A DNA stretch of 64,000 nt from Heterobilharzia americana (Eukaryota; Platyhelminthes; Trematoda; Strigeidida; Schistosomatidae): contig OX104127.1 in NCBI GenBank assembly GCA_944470555.2, positions 138,092,786 to 138,156,785 on the forward strand. The letters are read 5' to 3'. Below are positions 32,002-43,605 of this stretch, one piece after another (position 1 is the first letter of the stretch; each line of letters begins with the position of its first letter). The position numbers and the translations under genes are program-made. The notes beneath the pieces were generated by a model. That model was not told where the DNA came from and did no database searches. It saw only the letters and a list, made by a program, of their open reading frames with translations.

Positions 32002-33397
32002 GGTACCTGACGATTGGAAGAAGGGTTACCTTGTCAAACTGCCGAAGAAGGGAGACCTCAGTGCTTGCAAGAACTGGCGCGGAATCACTCTCCTGTCCAC
32101 CCCAAGTAAAATATTAAGCCGCATCATCCTGGAGAGGCTTAAAGACGCACTGGATTCAAAACTGCGACCGGAACAGGCAGGCTTCAGGAAGTACAAATCA
32201 TGTGCAGACCAAATTGCAACGCTTCGTATCATCATAGAACAGAGCATAGAATGGCAATCAGCTCTCTACCTCAACTTCATCGACTTTGAGAAGGCCTTTG
32301 ACAGCGTCGACCGAGAAGTAATTTGGAAACTGCTTCAATACTACGGAGTGCCGCAAACCTTTATCCGCCTCATTCAACAACTATATGAAGATGCCACATG
32401 CCAAGTAATCCACAATGGGAAGCTCAGTGATGCCTTTGAAGTGAAGACAGGAGTGAAACAAGGTTGCCTACTATCCCCCATGATATTCCTTATTGTGGTG
32501 GACTGGATCATGCAGCAAACAGTAGGCAGCGAGAAGAGGGGGATACACTGGACGACGGAAAAGAACCTAGAAGACTTGGATTTCGCCGATGACTTATGCC
32601 TAATGTCACATAAACTTGAAGATCTGCAGGCAAAAACTAACAAGTTGACAGAAGAGGCAGCTAAGACGGGACTTCAGGTGAATATAGAGAAGACAGAAGT
32701 GATGAAGATACCGCACCACCACCATCAACAACAACAACAAACTCCAATCACCGTCAACGGGAGAAACTTGAAGGAAGTAACCTCCTTCACTTATCTAGGA
32801 AGCACTGTTTCAACTACAGGCGGGACGGACGAGGACGTCAAAGTCAGAATCGGAAAAGCAAGACAGGCGTTCATTAGCCTGAAACCAGTGTGGAGATCTT
32901 CTGCACTCAGCATGCGGAACAAGATACGGATTTTCAACACCAACGTCAAGTCAGTGCTCTTGTATGGCTCAGAGACTTGGCGCGCCACGAAAGGTATTTC
33001 CAATAAACTACAGACATTCATCAACAACTGCTTACGCTCGTTGCTGAAGATCAGATGGCCAGAAAAAATAAGCAACAAGGAACTCTGGGAACGAAGCAAC
33101 CAAGAACCTATCACGCAACAAATATGCAGGAAGAAGTGGAGATGGATTGGGCATGCACTGAGAAGGCCGACTGAGGACATCACGCGTCAGGCCCTCGAGT
33201 GGAATCCCTATGGGAAGCGACGAGTTGGACGTCCGAGGGTGACATGGAGGAGGTCATGCGAGGAGGAAATGAGAGCTTGTGGGCTGTCGTGGAACCAGGT
33301 TCAAAAGATCTCAGAGAACAGAGGTCACTGGAGGCGTGCTACTGAAGCCCTATGTTCCACTCGGAACCCAAGGGACTAATAATAATAATAATAATAA
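32002..33397 (+). mobile_element. young 5'-truncated RTE-like insertion
   Basis: Bounded by target-site duplications, 5'-truncated in the pre-RT region, and ending in seven TAA units (33,377-33,397). It lies in CR1-like element A, opposite to that element's strand. It is visibly more GC-rich than its surroundings and its frame is uninterrupted, so it is younger than every other LINE here. Confidence 0.9.
32006..33379 (+). CDS. reverse transcriptase ORF of the RTE-like insertion (5'-truncated)
   Basis: Open without interruption from the truncation point, 457 codons, starting PDDWKKGYLVKLPKKGDLS. It encodes RT motifs in order: NWRGITLLSTPSKILSRI; EQAGFRKYKSCADQI; FIDFEKAFDSVDREVIW; VKTGVKQGCLLSPMIF; LDFADDLCLMS (catalytic FADD); SFTYLGSTVSTTGGTD; SVLLYGSETW; and the C-terminal KKWRWIGHALRRP with KRRVGRPRVTWRR. 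A HHHHQQQQQ tract lies between the FADD and SFTYLGS blocks. The endonuclease domain is missing through truncation, so it is not autonomous. The stop codon is the first TAA of the element's own 3' tail, leaving no 3' UTR. The family is RTE-like and differs from the RTE fragments elsewhere in the window. Confidence 0.9.
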   Translation, partial: PDDWKKGYLVKLPKKGDLSACKNWRGITLLSTPSKILSRIILERLKDALDSKLRPEQAGFRKYKSCADQIATLRIIIEQSIEWQSALYLNFIDFEKAFDSVDREVIWKLLQYYGVPQTFIRLIQQLYEDATCQVIHNGKLSDAFEVKTGVKQGCLLSPMIFLIVVDWIMQQTVGSEKRGIHWTTEKNLEDLDFADDLCLMSHKLEDLQAKTNKLTEEAAKTGLQVNIEKTEVMKIPHHHHQQQQQTPITVNGRNLKEVTSFTYLGSTVSTTGGTDEDVKVRIGKARQAFISLKPVWRSSALSMRNKIRIFNTNVKSVLLYGSETWRATKGISNKLQTFINNCLRSLLKIRWPEKISNKELWERSNQEPITQQICRKKWRWIGHALRRPTEDITRQALEWNPYGKRRVGRPRVTWRRSCEEEMRACGLSWNQVQKISENRGHWRRATEALCSTRNPRD

Positions 33398-33400
33398 TAG
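33377..33400 (+). repeat. (TAA)7 tail followed by TAG
   Basis: Seven TAA units followed by TAG, which belongs to the target-site duplication or is a last variant unit. A short tandem 3' tail in place of poly(A) is characteristic of RTE elements. Confidence 0.95.
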
Positions 33401-33414
33401 TGGGGTTGAGGGAA
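33398..33414. repeat. target-site duplication, right copy
   Basis: Matches 31,985-32,001 base for base over 17 positions. Confidence 0.85.
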
Positions 33415-33516
33415 TTAGGGTTGAAATTAGCCAGTGATTCGCTAAACAGTTCACTAATCTTTAGAGGATCTTTGTGTACCATTCCGTAATGTAGTAGATA
33501 GGCTACATGCTGTCAC

Positions 33517-36330
33517 TTGTACATCGTTTTCATAAGCTCAAGGTATATCCCTATCGAACTATCAGCATTACGGGGAATCGTGGTCATATTCAAGCCGTCT
33601 GTAACAATTGTCACTGGGTCTATATGTCACCCAAATATAATAGATCAAGGGATAGGTATTGATATGTACATACACTTAAGATGTAACCGGAGTAACAAGA
33701 AAGAAGGAGATTCCATGGTCTACCTCCTGAGAGCTCTCACTGTATTCAGGTTGGAAATTATGGTTTTCAATAAGATAAGTGACTCTCTGTTGGTCACAAT
33801 ACACTAAAGGAATGTTAAAGAAATGGTGAGACGTGCCTACTTAGCACCTGGTACCTTTAATTATCATGAGATTCCGCTGAAAATAGCTCTGGAGCATGCA
33901 TACACTTTCCCACATGATTCCAAGATCATATGTAGTGACTTTAACCCACCTGAAATTAAGTGGGATTCACCCACCCGTCCAGCTAGGTATGATGACTTTT
34001 CCCATAACCTGGCCATTTTTCGATGGAAACCTAGTGATACCAGTCCCGCAGGGGTGACAGTGTGTTGGACTTAATATTTGCCACAATCAGATTTCCCTTT
34101 TGACAAATGTAGGCTCCAAGTTCCCAGGAAGTGGTCAGAAAACGGTATCAGGCACGCTACCACTTCCTTCAACCAGCACTCCGGTTGGTACTTCCACTTC
34201 ACACCAAATAGCATATAGAGACTACGGTATTATGGACTGGCAGTAGATGTGTCCACTGATTAGATGCATCGACTGGGGATCATACTTTACCACTGCCGAC
34301 CTGGAATTAGATCTTGGTATATTGTACCTCAACTCTAAAACCTATCTCGATACCGCTGTTTCATTGAAAGGTTCCGAAAACGTACCTCCAAACAGTGAGC
34401 CATTTATGCCCCCAGTGCTCCTAGAAAGTTACTCAAACTCTTAGCAGGATACTACAGACATCACGACCTCGATATACCACGGTTTATTCTTGGTATTCTT
34501 TACTCTATCTAGCATAACTATGATTTGTGTATGAAGAGTGAAGAGAGCACTGCATTAGCTGGCTCACCTAGAGTATGTGCTCTCTCAGCACTCCATGCCC
34601 AGAACATAATATTTCCCTTCTTATTCATGACACCGAGGCTTATAGTAAACCAACAGATATATGTGAAATATCCAGTGACTTAGTTGAGGTTAGCTGCCTG
34701 GAACCTACAGATTTTTGCGTGATATTAGCACGGCGTGTAACATCATAGGCTATTCTTGTCCACTAACTTCGGTAGAAAGGGTTCAATTCACAAATTCTGA
34801 TATTAACCAAGCCACCAGGATGCTAAAATGCCCCGGCAGCGCCAGCACAGACGGAGTATCGCCACATTTCTTAGAGTATGGTGGTCTCGATATTTCATTA
34901 TTAATACTCAGAATATTTTCTGCCTTTACAATCCTTCACCTACCTTGATATCTGGGAAACACCATTCATCCTACGTAGATATAAATCTGGCCCCAAAACA
35001 CTAGGCAGTAACCACTGACCAATAAGTATTACGCCTCCAGTTTGTAGAATTATGGAGGAAGTTATTAAGGAAAGCGTTCTTCAGCACATGCTTGGTAACA
35101 TCATATCACGTCAGCATGGGTTCCCAAAATCTGGATCCTGTTTAGCTCGCAACCTTGGTTTCCTTGACTTCATTACCACTATGCACGACCGACACTAATT
35201 GGTTCTTTGACTTTGTCCATGTATTTCAAAGGCATTTGGCAAAGTCGATCGCTTTCTATTGTTAAGCGGGTTAAAGCCTCTTGGACTCGGCTATCCGTCA
35301 TTAAGATGGATTAAGTCTTTCCTCACCAACCTCAACCAAGTAGTAAAGGTAGACCCATACATTTCAAAACCTGGGTTGATTACTTCTGGTATCGTGCAGT
35401 GTAGTGTGTTAGGCTCCCTTCTCTTTAATTTAAACGTCAGTAACATTTGCAGCTGCTTCACACAAGGCAAACCATTCTTGTTTGCTGGTGACCTAAAAGT
35501 TGCATACACGTTCACTCATGATGATTTGTCGAACTTCCAAGCACTAATACAAACGGAGCTTGATGTAATACTCCAACGGTCTACTGCTTGGAGGCTTCAG
35601 CTCAATACAAGCAAACGTGGCTGGATATGCTTTGGTGCTCCATCGGCAGACATCCAACTACATCTTCAGTCTATGAAACTACCTGCCCTCAAAAGTGTCT
35701 GTGACCTTGAGCTGAGATATCCGAGGGATCTCACATTTTCCGAACAGGTGGCACCACAGACTCGCAAACCTAGGATCTAAATGGGTTTCATAGTCCACAA
35801 GCTTCACCACAAAAACGTCAAGTTACTACCCTATAAAACTTGCGTAAATCCATTATTAGAATATTGTCTTCTTATATTGAGTGGTATCCGCATTGGGAAA
35901 AAACTGAAAATAGAGGGTGTCCCAAGGTGTTTTACGGCCAGGACACTAGGGTATGATCACAAAAAGGCCACAACTCCAGATTTAGGACCCCGAGTCTAGA
36001 ACCACTTCCGATGAATAGATTGAAGATTTACCTGACACTCTTCTTTATCGTGCTACACAGATTCACTTTTAAAGCCGTTGGTGAGTTTCAGTTCGAACAC
36101 AACGGCCGTTAACATCCGCGCAACCACACCCATAGCGTCACAATGAACCCGTTAAAACTGTGTCTGCGTGAAAATTTTCTTTACTTTCAAATTCCTTCAG
36201 ATGTGGAACAGACTTCCTGCTAAAGTAAGGGCCCCCAAATCAACCCCTGGATTTAGCCGGCTACTAGTTAACTTCTTATCATCCGGCAACATGAATTATA
36301 CATTTCTGGAATTGTCACTGAAATACAGTA
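33517..36330 (+). mobile_element. CR1-like LINE B, decayed
   Basis: Endonuclease part: HSRYIPIELSALRG region, then PHDSKIICSDFNPPEIKWDS (33,823-34,074), with CSDFNPPEIKW matching the usual GDFNxPxIxW block. RT part: FTNSDINQATRMLKCPGSA (about 34,780-34,840), then ITSGIVQCSVLGSLLFNL (35,259-35,780) with AGDLKV in place of FADD, then KLHHKNVKLLPYKTCVNPLLE (35,781-35,999), and a 3' part to about 36,330. Many stops and frameshifts. It points away from element A, so the two are head to head with the junction near 33,500. Confidence 0.8.
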
Positions 36331-37864
36331 AATGAGACACTTGTGTGTACATTCCCTCACAAAAATTTAATCATTGGCTCAAGGAAAAGATTCAAAATAT
36401 TAAGACGGAATTATCAACTACAAGCTTTATTTTTCCTCAGGCGATACATCTAATGTCGAGATACAAACCTGGTATTTTTTGTTGATGCAAAGACGACGTT
36501 TCCACTTATCCAACTCTGAACTTTTGCATATTTATTCCGCCTGGATTTTTCATTTCATAAGCATGCAGCCCTTACATTTTCTAGTGACAATAGGCGGGGA
36601 TGGAGATTGCCCACCATTAAGATAGATTCAATTCATACGGTAACTTACATCTTCAAAAATGGTCCGTGCATGTATATTCAAGAATAAATATTAGTATAAA
36701 TGTTATTATTCATGTCCAACTAATCATAACCTTCACGTAATGATGATACCGATGGCACAAGTAGCTTCCAAGTCCCATAAATAGTTCTATTGAATACACA
36801 TCCTTGGTTGCCTAGTCGTCCCATTTATTTGACTCGGTATCTGCTTAAGAACATTGTAGATGTATCAGCGCTTCACGTGTACAACGTATTCGGCCAACAA
36901 CTTTTATATCCTTCAGAATTATTATCGCATTCCCACCTTCATCCCCAACGTCTGACGGACGGTTAGTTATTTGTCGGAGAATATTACTTGGGAAGTGTAT
37001 GGGATTCTCATGTAGCTTGCAGCCGTGATAAATGAAGGCAATAACAATGTAGGCGGCGGCGTACAGAGACTGGAACGCCATATCTAGCTCATGGAACTGG
37101 TAGTGAAAGGTACGAGCATCAGATACTTGCCACGGTTTTGCTAGCCACCAAAATAGTTGATCCTTGGGAAGCCTAGGCTATCAGGTGAAGGATACAAAAT
37201 GCAGCTCATTTCCGACAACGAAGTTCAGATAAGGCTTTTGCACCGTTCGTGGACCACTTACTTTCTATCTCTTTGCATATGTTGCATTCAGAACTTCCTT
37301 GATTGAGGATAGAATGAATCCTGAGCTCCGGTTGCGGGTCGTCCTCACTTTCCTCTCCCACCTGCTTACCGACGAAATGTGTACGTTATGCTTGCATCTC
37401 TCTGCCCCTCTACGAGCGCGTCAAAGCTGTTTGTCAGAGAAGTCAGTGTCTTTGGGCTGTGGATCATTTGTCCGGGTACTTGATTTGCAACCGATGAATC
37501 CAAGTCCAGGCCCACTCCACCTACCAGTGTGTGAGCAACCGGGCAATGACACAGCCCCATTACAACCGGCGTTCTTGTGCGTGTTGTACAAATAAACGCA
37601 AGGTTGCTGGGCGGATTTCGATTTCTTGCTTCAATTCACCTGTACGCCGAAGCTATCCTCAACTACAGGTTTACTGAGTACTCTAGAAAATTCGATGAAT
37701 TATCTGAATACACTGATGACCACGCCATTAAAGCTGACCTAAAACTTGTTTTAGCCTGGGGACGATTGTCTCCGTAATGAACTAGATAACAATCAAATTC
37801 CATGTAGAGATAGTTGTGGCTGAAGTGTACCGGGTATTCATCATCGTTTAATCGGTAAGTAAGG
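36331..37864. other. no gene recognised
   Basis: Contains an open minus frame at 36,845-37,081 with a real ATG (MAFQSLYAAAYIVIAFIYHG) and a plus frame at 37,299-37,595. Neither matches a family I know, and neither has convincing splice context. Confidence 0.35.
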
Positions 37865-38040
37865 TGGTTGCGTAGTGGATAACGCGCTGGCGTCTGAAGT
37901 GATCACTCCTGAGTCTGAATCCCGGTGGGAAGGACATCTCTCACTGGGAAGCAGGTACACCCAGCTGACGAGCCCCAAATAGGACAAAATGAGCTTCCTG
38001 GATTCCAATGTTAGCCACGATCCATCATCAACATAATTAG
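37865..38040 (+). repeat. tRNA-derived SINE of the Sm-alpha type
   Basis: Begins with a tRNA-like part: A-box-like TTGCGTAGTGG (about 37,868-37,878) and B-box-like TCTGAATCCC (about 37,914-37,923), the internal pol III promoter. A hammerhead-like motif follows at 37,961-38,001 and then GGATTCCAATG, the stretch that follows the ribozyme in Sm-alpha repeats as I recall them. This is a short nonautonomous retroelement that would depend on a LINE in trans. Point changes in the ribozyme core indicate an old copy. Confidence 0.7.
37961..38001 (+). ncRNA. degenerate hammerhead ribozyme
   Basis: Stem I CCAG (37,961-37,964) pairs with CTGG (37,998-38,001). Core CTGACGA (37,965-37,971) is followed by stem II GCCC/GGAC with loop CAAATA, and then AAAA (37,986-37,989), where an active ribozyme has GAAA. 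One stem II pair is a C-A mismatch. The triplet before the expected cleavage point is TTC, which still fits the NUH rule. The lost G of GAAA should abolish or cripple cleavage. Confidence 0.65.
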
Positions 38041-38280
38041 AACGCAGGCAATATCGAGGTATCCTCACAGGAGCCCATATGCTAATAGAGACCGGTCAAT
38101 TCTGTCCAACCAATGGCGGTATCATATAAAAACAACTATACTGCTGCCCATTTAATTCCTACAGTGGGGATCGTTTGGTGGCGAGAAATTGGGAACAAGA
38201 ATCACTGGGGATTTTTTCTTGGAAATTGACTATGGCGCACAAAACTATGTATCTGAGCTGTCTTCTCAGAGTGACGTAGA

Positions 38281-38690
38281 CTGAATCGGGCGTGTTGTCG
38301 GGTTAATGTGCATGATTTTAATGGCCTGGTCGAACACAGGTGTGCAGGATCATGGTACAAATAAATAAAATTCGCTAGAGTGAAGGCATATACACGTGTA
38401 CAAAAGCGGCTGGGTTCATGGGCCTAGGTATTGTCCCGACACGAACTTTACGGGTGTGGATGTTGATCACTAGCTCTTCATTCTTGTGGGACACCCATGG
38501 GTGTGCGGCTAAGTAATGATACAGTGAAGCAGCCAAGTAGCAATAGTATATTTAATGGCCCACGTCGAGTGACATGGGTGCTTGGCCATGTGCCATGAGC
38601 GCTGTGAGTCTATTAAAGATATGAAGGTTAGCACCAATGTTGAATCTCCTCAAATCCTGGGCTACTGATTTTGGGGAACTAAATACCGCT
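38281..38690 (+). repeat. diverged dispersed repeat, copy 1
   Basis: Shares an ordered set of blocks with 43,240-43,605: TGCTTGGCCATGTGCC, then GCACCAATGTTGAA, then CTACTGATTTTGGGGAA, each with scattered substitutions. No coding content; family unknown. Confidence 0.5.
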
Positions 38691-41600
38691 TTACTATTAG
38701 GCAAAATATGGCATTCATTCCGACGGAAGCGCTGGCTGCTAGCCCTATTTTTCTTTAGGCAATTTATTTTATGCATAAAGACGAGCCCTGCTTTCCATTT
38801 TTGACAATAGGAAGGTAATAACTTCATGCTTCTATAGCAATGGACTTTGCATTCTTATGCTTCCGACATATTTCGTTTCGGTAACACGCCTTCCAGTCAC
38901 GCGTCAAATGAGGTTATTATTGCCTGCCTTAAAATAAGACGAGCATGTTGCACCAAAACCTGTCCATGCATGTATAGACGGTGTGTGACTGTGTATGGAA
39001 GAATAAATATTTTCATTATCTGCGGAAGGAAGCAGTGTTTCAAAATTCATCTGAGATTTCGACAGGAAGTTGACCGTCATTAGATAAGGATCTTCCTTTG
39101 AATGTAGATATTTGTGAAAACATTTTTTCAATCAGGGCTATGACCTAACATTACAACCTAAGGGACACCTCTGAAATCCCTAATGAATCGTTCGCGAATT
39201 AGGGGAGATATGCAGTGAAATTCTTGCGTCTTTTGGGAATACGATTCAAAAATTCCGCCGTGTGGAATGAACTATTTCATTATAAATCACTTTCAGCGAC
39301 GGGTTTCAAACATCTCAAGCATCAACTGCCTAGAGGGGGAAATTTACAAAAGTCATAAAGATAAGTTTCTTAAATGTTGGTTCGAGGTTGATGTCATGCA
39401 AAACGTACGCCACACCAATCCTTGAATTTACGGTCCTGATCTACTGATGCAACGGCTTAAGTAACATCAAAACCACGTAAAAGTCTTCGCAAGTGGATCG
39501 TTTGCTATCGTGACACTCAAATTTATCATCAAGTGTACCAAACACCTAGAACGGAGCTCCTGTGGATTTTGTACAGTGAAAAAACCTGCTTTCTTCCCTG
39601 TATGCTTTGTGGGGTTTCCGAAATTTTTCTTCGGCACCAATACATGCAAATACAACTTCTCACATTGCCAAAATCGACAAGTCTGCATATGAACTTAAAA
39701 GTGACTGTTTTTATGACCTCCGGAATATACTTTCCCGGTATTTTCGGTCCACTGCAAAGATAAATCAGTTCAGAAACCACATCAATGACTATCTGGACGA
39801 TTTTGTTTAGTACCATCTCTACAAAATCAATGCCCTCGCTGTTAAAATCTGCAGGTTCAGTACTAAATGCGTATAATCTGGTAGCCTGTAGCCTTGTGAT
39901 TCATTATCTGAACACGAATTAGGCGTACCTGTGAGGCACAAAGTTATTTTAGATATTTATTACCGGCATGTCACCTTCGAATGAGCTTATTTGCAAACAC
40001 CGGCTGCCTCACTACCTTTCTGATTCCTAAGGAATCAAAATGCAGCTGGTGGTTTGTTCTGTGGACCACTTAGGCATTCTCGGCATATATCACCTTCATT
40101 TTTCTCCCTACTTCCAAAGCACTTCACTAGACAACCTTATCAAGGTACTTTCGTCGCCTAACTGTCAGACCCATGCATCCTTACTATCTTTTCAATTAGC
40201 GTTTCATGATTACGCTAACGTGCCGAGTTAGGTATTTTACTTCCGAGCAGCTCTTATGTTCTTCACCTCAGCGACTCTTTCTGATATTCGTATCACTGTT
40301 ACTCAGTTTTTAGCAACGATTTCAGTTCTCTGGTCATGAAAACTACACTTGTATTTTGGGCGAGACGGTTAGCTATGCAAATATTCTGAAATCCACAAAA
40401 CTCAACTATTTTTACCTAATATAGCCCACATTCTATTACGTAATCGTTGAACGATGAACGAGATGCATCTCGGCAACTGGTCACCGCTCTCTGAATTATT
40501 TTTTGCCGCTTAACCACTTATTCCTTTACTGCACAAATTGTTTTACGGATCGAGCAAACCATCCTCTGCCTCATATATCTGTTACGACTTTTGCGTCTGT
40601 CGCAAGTGACTATATGCACCAATTCACGGCTGCGCTTGGAATCTGATCTTAAAGTTTTGGTATCAAGTGCTGTTTGTATCCAAACACGTCGGTTCTTTAC
40701 CTGCCGACGACTACTGACCTCGCAATGAAGTAAACTGAAACTGATCTCATAGGAAGCGCAAAGCTTGGATGCTCATTGAATAGCTTAACGACAACACCTT
40801 ACACATCATCGATCGTAATACGCTGGCGGTTCCTGGAGTGAGTTACATCTTCGACTCGGATTATTTAAACGAGCCGGCCTCCTGCAATACAGACTTGAAC
40901 GACTCCTGCATACGACATGACACCATATATACAATTCTGGTCCAGAACTTCCCCTTTGATTATCCCGCTGTTTAGGTCGAGTTTCGCGTGCTGCCTGAAT
41001 CTACCGAACATTCGTATGTTTTCAGCCCAATTTTTCCCTAATACTCTACATACTGTGTACTCCTACCAATTATATGCCTTACAACAACTGAGTGCTGAGG
41101 GCTAACAACTATCACCATGCTACTGCTCATACCAGGTGGACTCTCGCGTTACTTTTCACTTCTTTTGTGCAGTGTATTGGTTGTTTCCGAATATCTATGA
41201 CCGGCTATATCCGAACAATCGGATACTTGACGAGACTATGTATGGGTGAAGATTAGTGCCTATCGCATTTTCTCCGCCTCATTAAAAACAACAGCATTTA
41301 GAGAATGGCTGCAATAAATGACTTGTTAATTGCAATGAACTGTTATCACTATTTGCACGTAATTCAGGAGTGCGGTGACACGGACTGCATCCTACATACC
41401 GCCCAAGTGTGCTGCTGCTTACGTTTGCCGATATGTCTGATGCAGGATGATCATACTTTTCAGGAGGCACCTTTGTTCGAGCTTTCTACAGGCTATGGGG
41501 TTGAAAGCAGGGTAACGAGTGAGGCGTTTTACAGTTGACTTGATAAGCTTCAGAACAAAATGCCACGTCCGTGAGTAGCGGGTTTTTTACAGCCTAGTGT

Positions 41601-42070
41601 TACTGGCTAAATCACATCCAGCATCTGCGGTCCAATGTCAGTGTTGATGTGCTGTGTTTTGTCTGTCATCACGAAGGTAGGAACCCTTGGTTACGTTTCT
41701 GAGAAGAGATTTCGCTTCTTAATCCTTCTTTGGCATGAAATGTTATTTCTCAGTCTCTAGCGAACGTAACTACTTTCTGCTGTCTAATCCTAGGCATTGA
41801 TGGTTACAGACACAGTGCTGTTTGGCTGCAAGGTAACAAGCAATTTCAACTCGTTAATTTTTGACTTCTCTACACTGCCATCTTGAGAACGGGCTATGTG
41901 CTTCAAAGCGGTGGGTATCTGTATCACTTTTCGTTATAACGTCTTTTTCACTTTCTTAATATGGCAGTGAAACTTCGGTAAAGAGGCAGACTGTAACTCC
42001 AATTTGGCCGTTTTATTAGAACTGTCACATAATGAAACGGTACATTTATTTTTATGAGTATGAATACGGA

Positions 42071-42160
42071 CAGCAAGTCATGTCCTAAGTGCTATCCAGC
42101 AAAAGGTGCTGTTTCACTGTGTGACATTTCCAATGAACCAGCCAAAATGGAATAGTAATA
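42071..42160 (+). repeat. short dispersed repeat, partner at 45,893-45,965
   Basis: Both places have CTATCCAG followed by a CTGTTTCA-[CG]TGTGAC block and an AAT-GGAAT stretch. Old and small; family unknown. Confidence 0.4.
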
Positions 42161-43239
42161 ATTAAAATATATCGAATAGCAAGTTGTACGAGCACATGCC
42201 GTTTTTACAGGTGACATCTGAATATCATTGTTGCCGGCGAGGCTGATAAAATTAAGGAAGAGTACATCGCTGCACCATACGTGGTCTGCCTGGATGCAAT
42301 TATTCGCATGTTGCTGGTTACAAATACTAGATAATAACCCCTTCGCTACATAACAATCGTGAATAATAACACAGACGCTGTCAACCAGCACGAGCTTTGG
42401 CCGGACAGCTACGATTAAGCCTCGAAACCTCAGTTAATGAGTCACGTAAAAGGTAAAAGTACACAGAATGTCAAATGCCGAGCACAAACAAAGCTGAAAA
42501 ATCCGAGTGTTCGATAGGTTTTTACTGCTCACAGAGGGCACTTGAAACTAGATTTAAATGCTGGACCGATGACGAAGCTTGGGATGCATGTGACAGAGTG
42601 TCAAGCAGCATGTGTTGATTGTTTGGGTCTGTGCTGTTGAAAACAAGTTCATTGGAGTAAATTAAGCTGAGGTTGTAGCTCAATCCGGAAACTGTTATCA
42701 TTTGCGGCCCACACAGTGTAAGGTTTCATCATTAAACCATTCAGTATGTCTTCATGATTGGCGCTTCATATGAGGTCAGTTCCGGTTTTCTTCACTACGA
42801 GGTGAGTGGTTGTTAATAGTCGGAGAACCCGTATGTCTGGATAAAACAGTATGTAATGCCAACATTTCTAGATACAATCCCAGTTGGGGCCAAAGGTTTG
42901 GGGTAAACTGTCAAAATAACCGTTATGCAGCGGTAGCATTGTGAATCTGTCCATGAGAAAGAGAGAGAAACGTGGGTATAGAACAATTTATCGTGTACTT
43001 AAGTCAGTGAGCAACGAGATACGATCAAAATAACCAAAGAAAGAGAAATCAGGTGTAGATTCAAGGGTTGTCGCACCAAAATTATTTGTCTTTTCAGCAA
43101 TTAACTATGGCGAAATAGCAGTTAGTGACTTTTAATTCACGATAAACACAAAGTATAGCTCTGAAACTGTTTGTGTGAACGGCGGAGCATAACAGTCGAC
43201 CCATCTAAGCTGGAATCTAAGAGATAGGGGATAGGTAAA

Positions 43240-43605
43240 CGCCATTCATTCGGGTTTATACAAAGGCCTTTAGGATTTGTCCTGGTGTGAACTTGACAGA
43301 CGCAAAGACCAATCACTAATTATTCGAACTTGTTATATACCTACGAATACGAGACCAAGGAAGAACATGATAGCGTAGTCGGATGGAATAGTATATTTGG
43401 ATGGTTATGCCAAAATACCGATGCGTTCCAACTAACTGGCTAGAGAGATGAATACGAGCAATGCAACGTAACACGACAGCGTGCCGAATGGCGAGGATGC
43501 TTGACCGGGTGCCTTCAGCTTAGCGAGTCCAGTTAAACTATCAAGGTCAGCATCAATGTTGAAAGTCGTCAAACCCTAGGCTATTGATTTTGGGGAAGTG
43601 TGCGA
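43240..43605 (+). repeat. diverged dispersed repeat, copy 2
   Basis: Same orientation as 38,281-38,690; blocks TGCTTGACCGGGTGCC, GCATCAATGTTGAA and CTATTGATTTTGGGGAA. Confidence 0.5.

Larger units (their letters stand above)
30365..33500 (-). mobile_element. CR1-like LINE A, interrupted and decayed
   Basis: On the minus strand, from right to left: a linker (GMVHKDPLKISELFSESLA, near 33,420-33,490), which continues across the RTE insertion into ITEAIKSLRLSTGAAIDSL (31,764-31,949). The RT frame at 31,091-31,846 reads SQSQHGFIKNRSCVACHF, VSGAFDKVPHSILFDKL, and ITSGVIQGSVLGALLFITYTD. The catalytic box is LNADD where FADD or YADD is normal. The C-terminus, GNFSVNKFPHIWNRRPGEMR, is at 30,365-30,562, with stops between. 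It is a dead copy of a CR1-clade element, distinct from the one in the tandem unit. Confidence 0.8.
38041..43239. other. long noncoding stretch with old repeats
   Basis: No gene I can support. Short open frames at 39,467-39,816, 41,282-41,540 and 42,092-42,391 lack family resemblance and splice signals. The stretch includes the left member of a diverged repeat pair (38,281-38,690). Confidence 0.35.
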
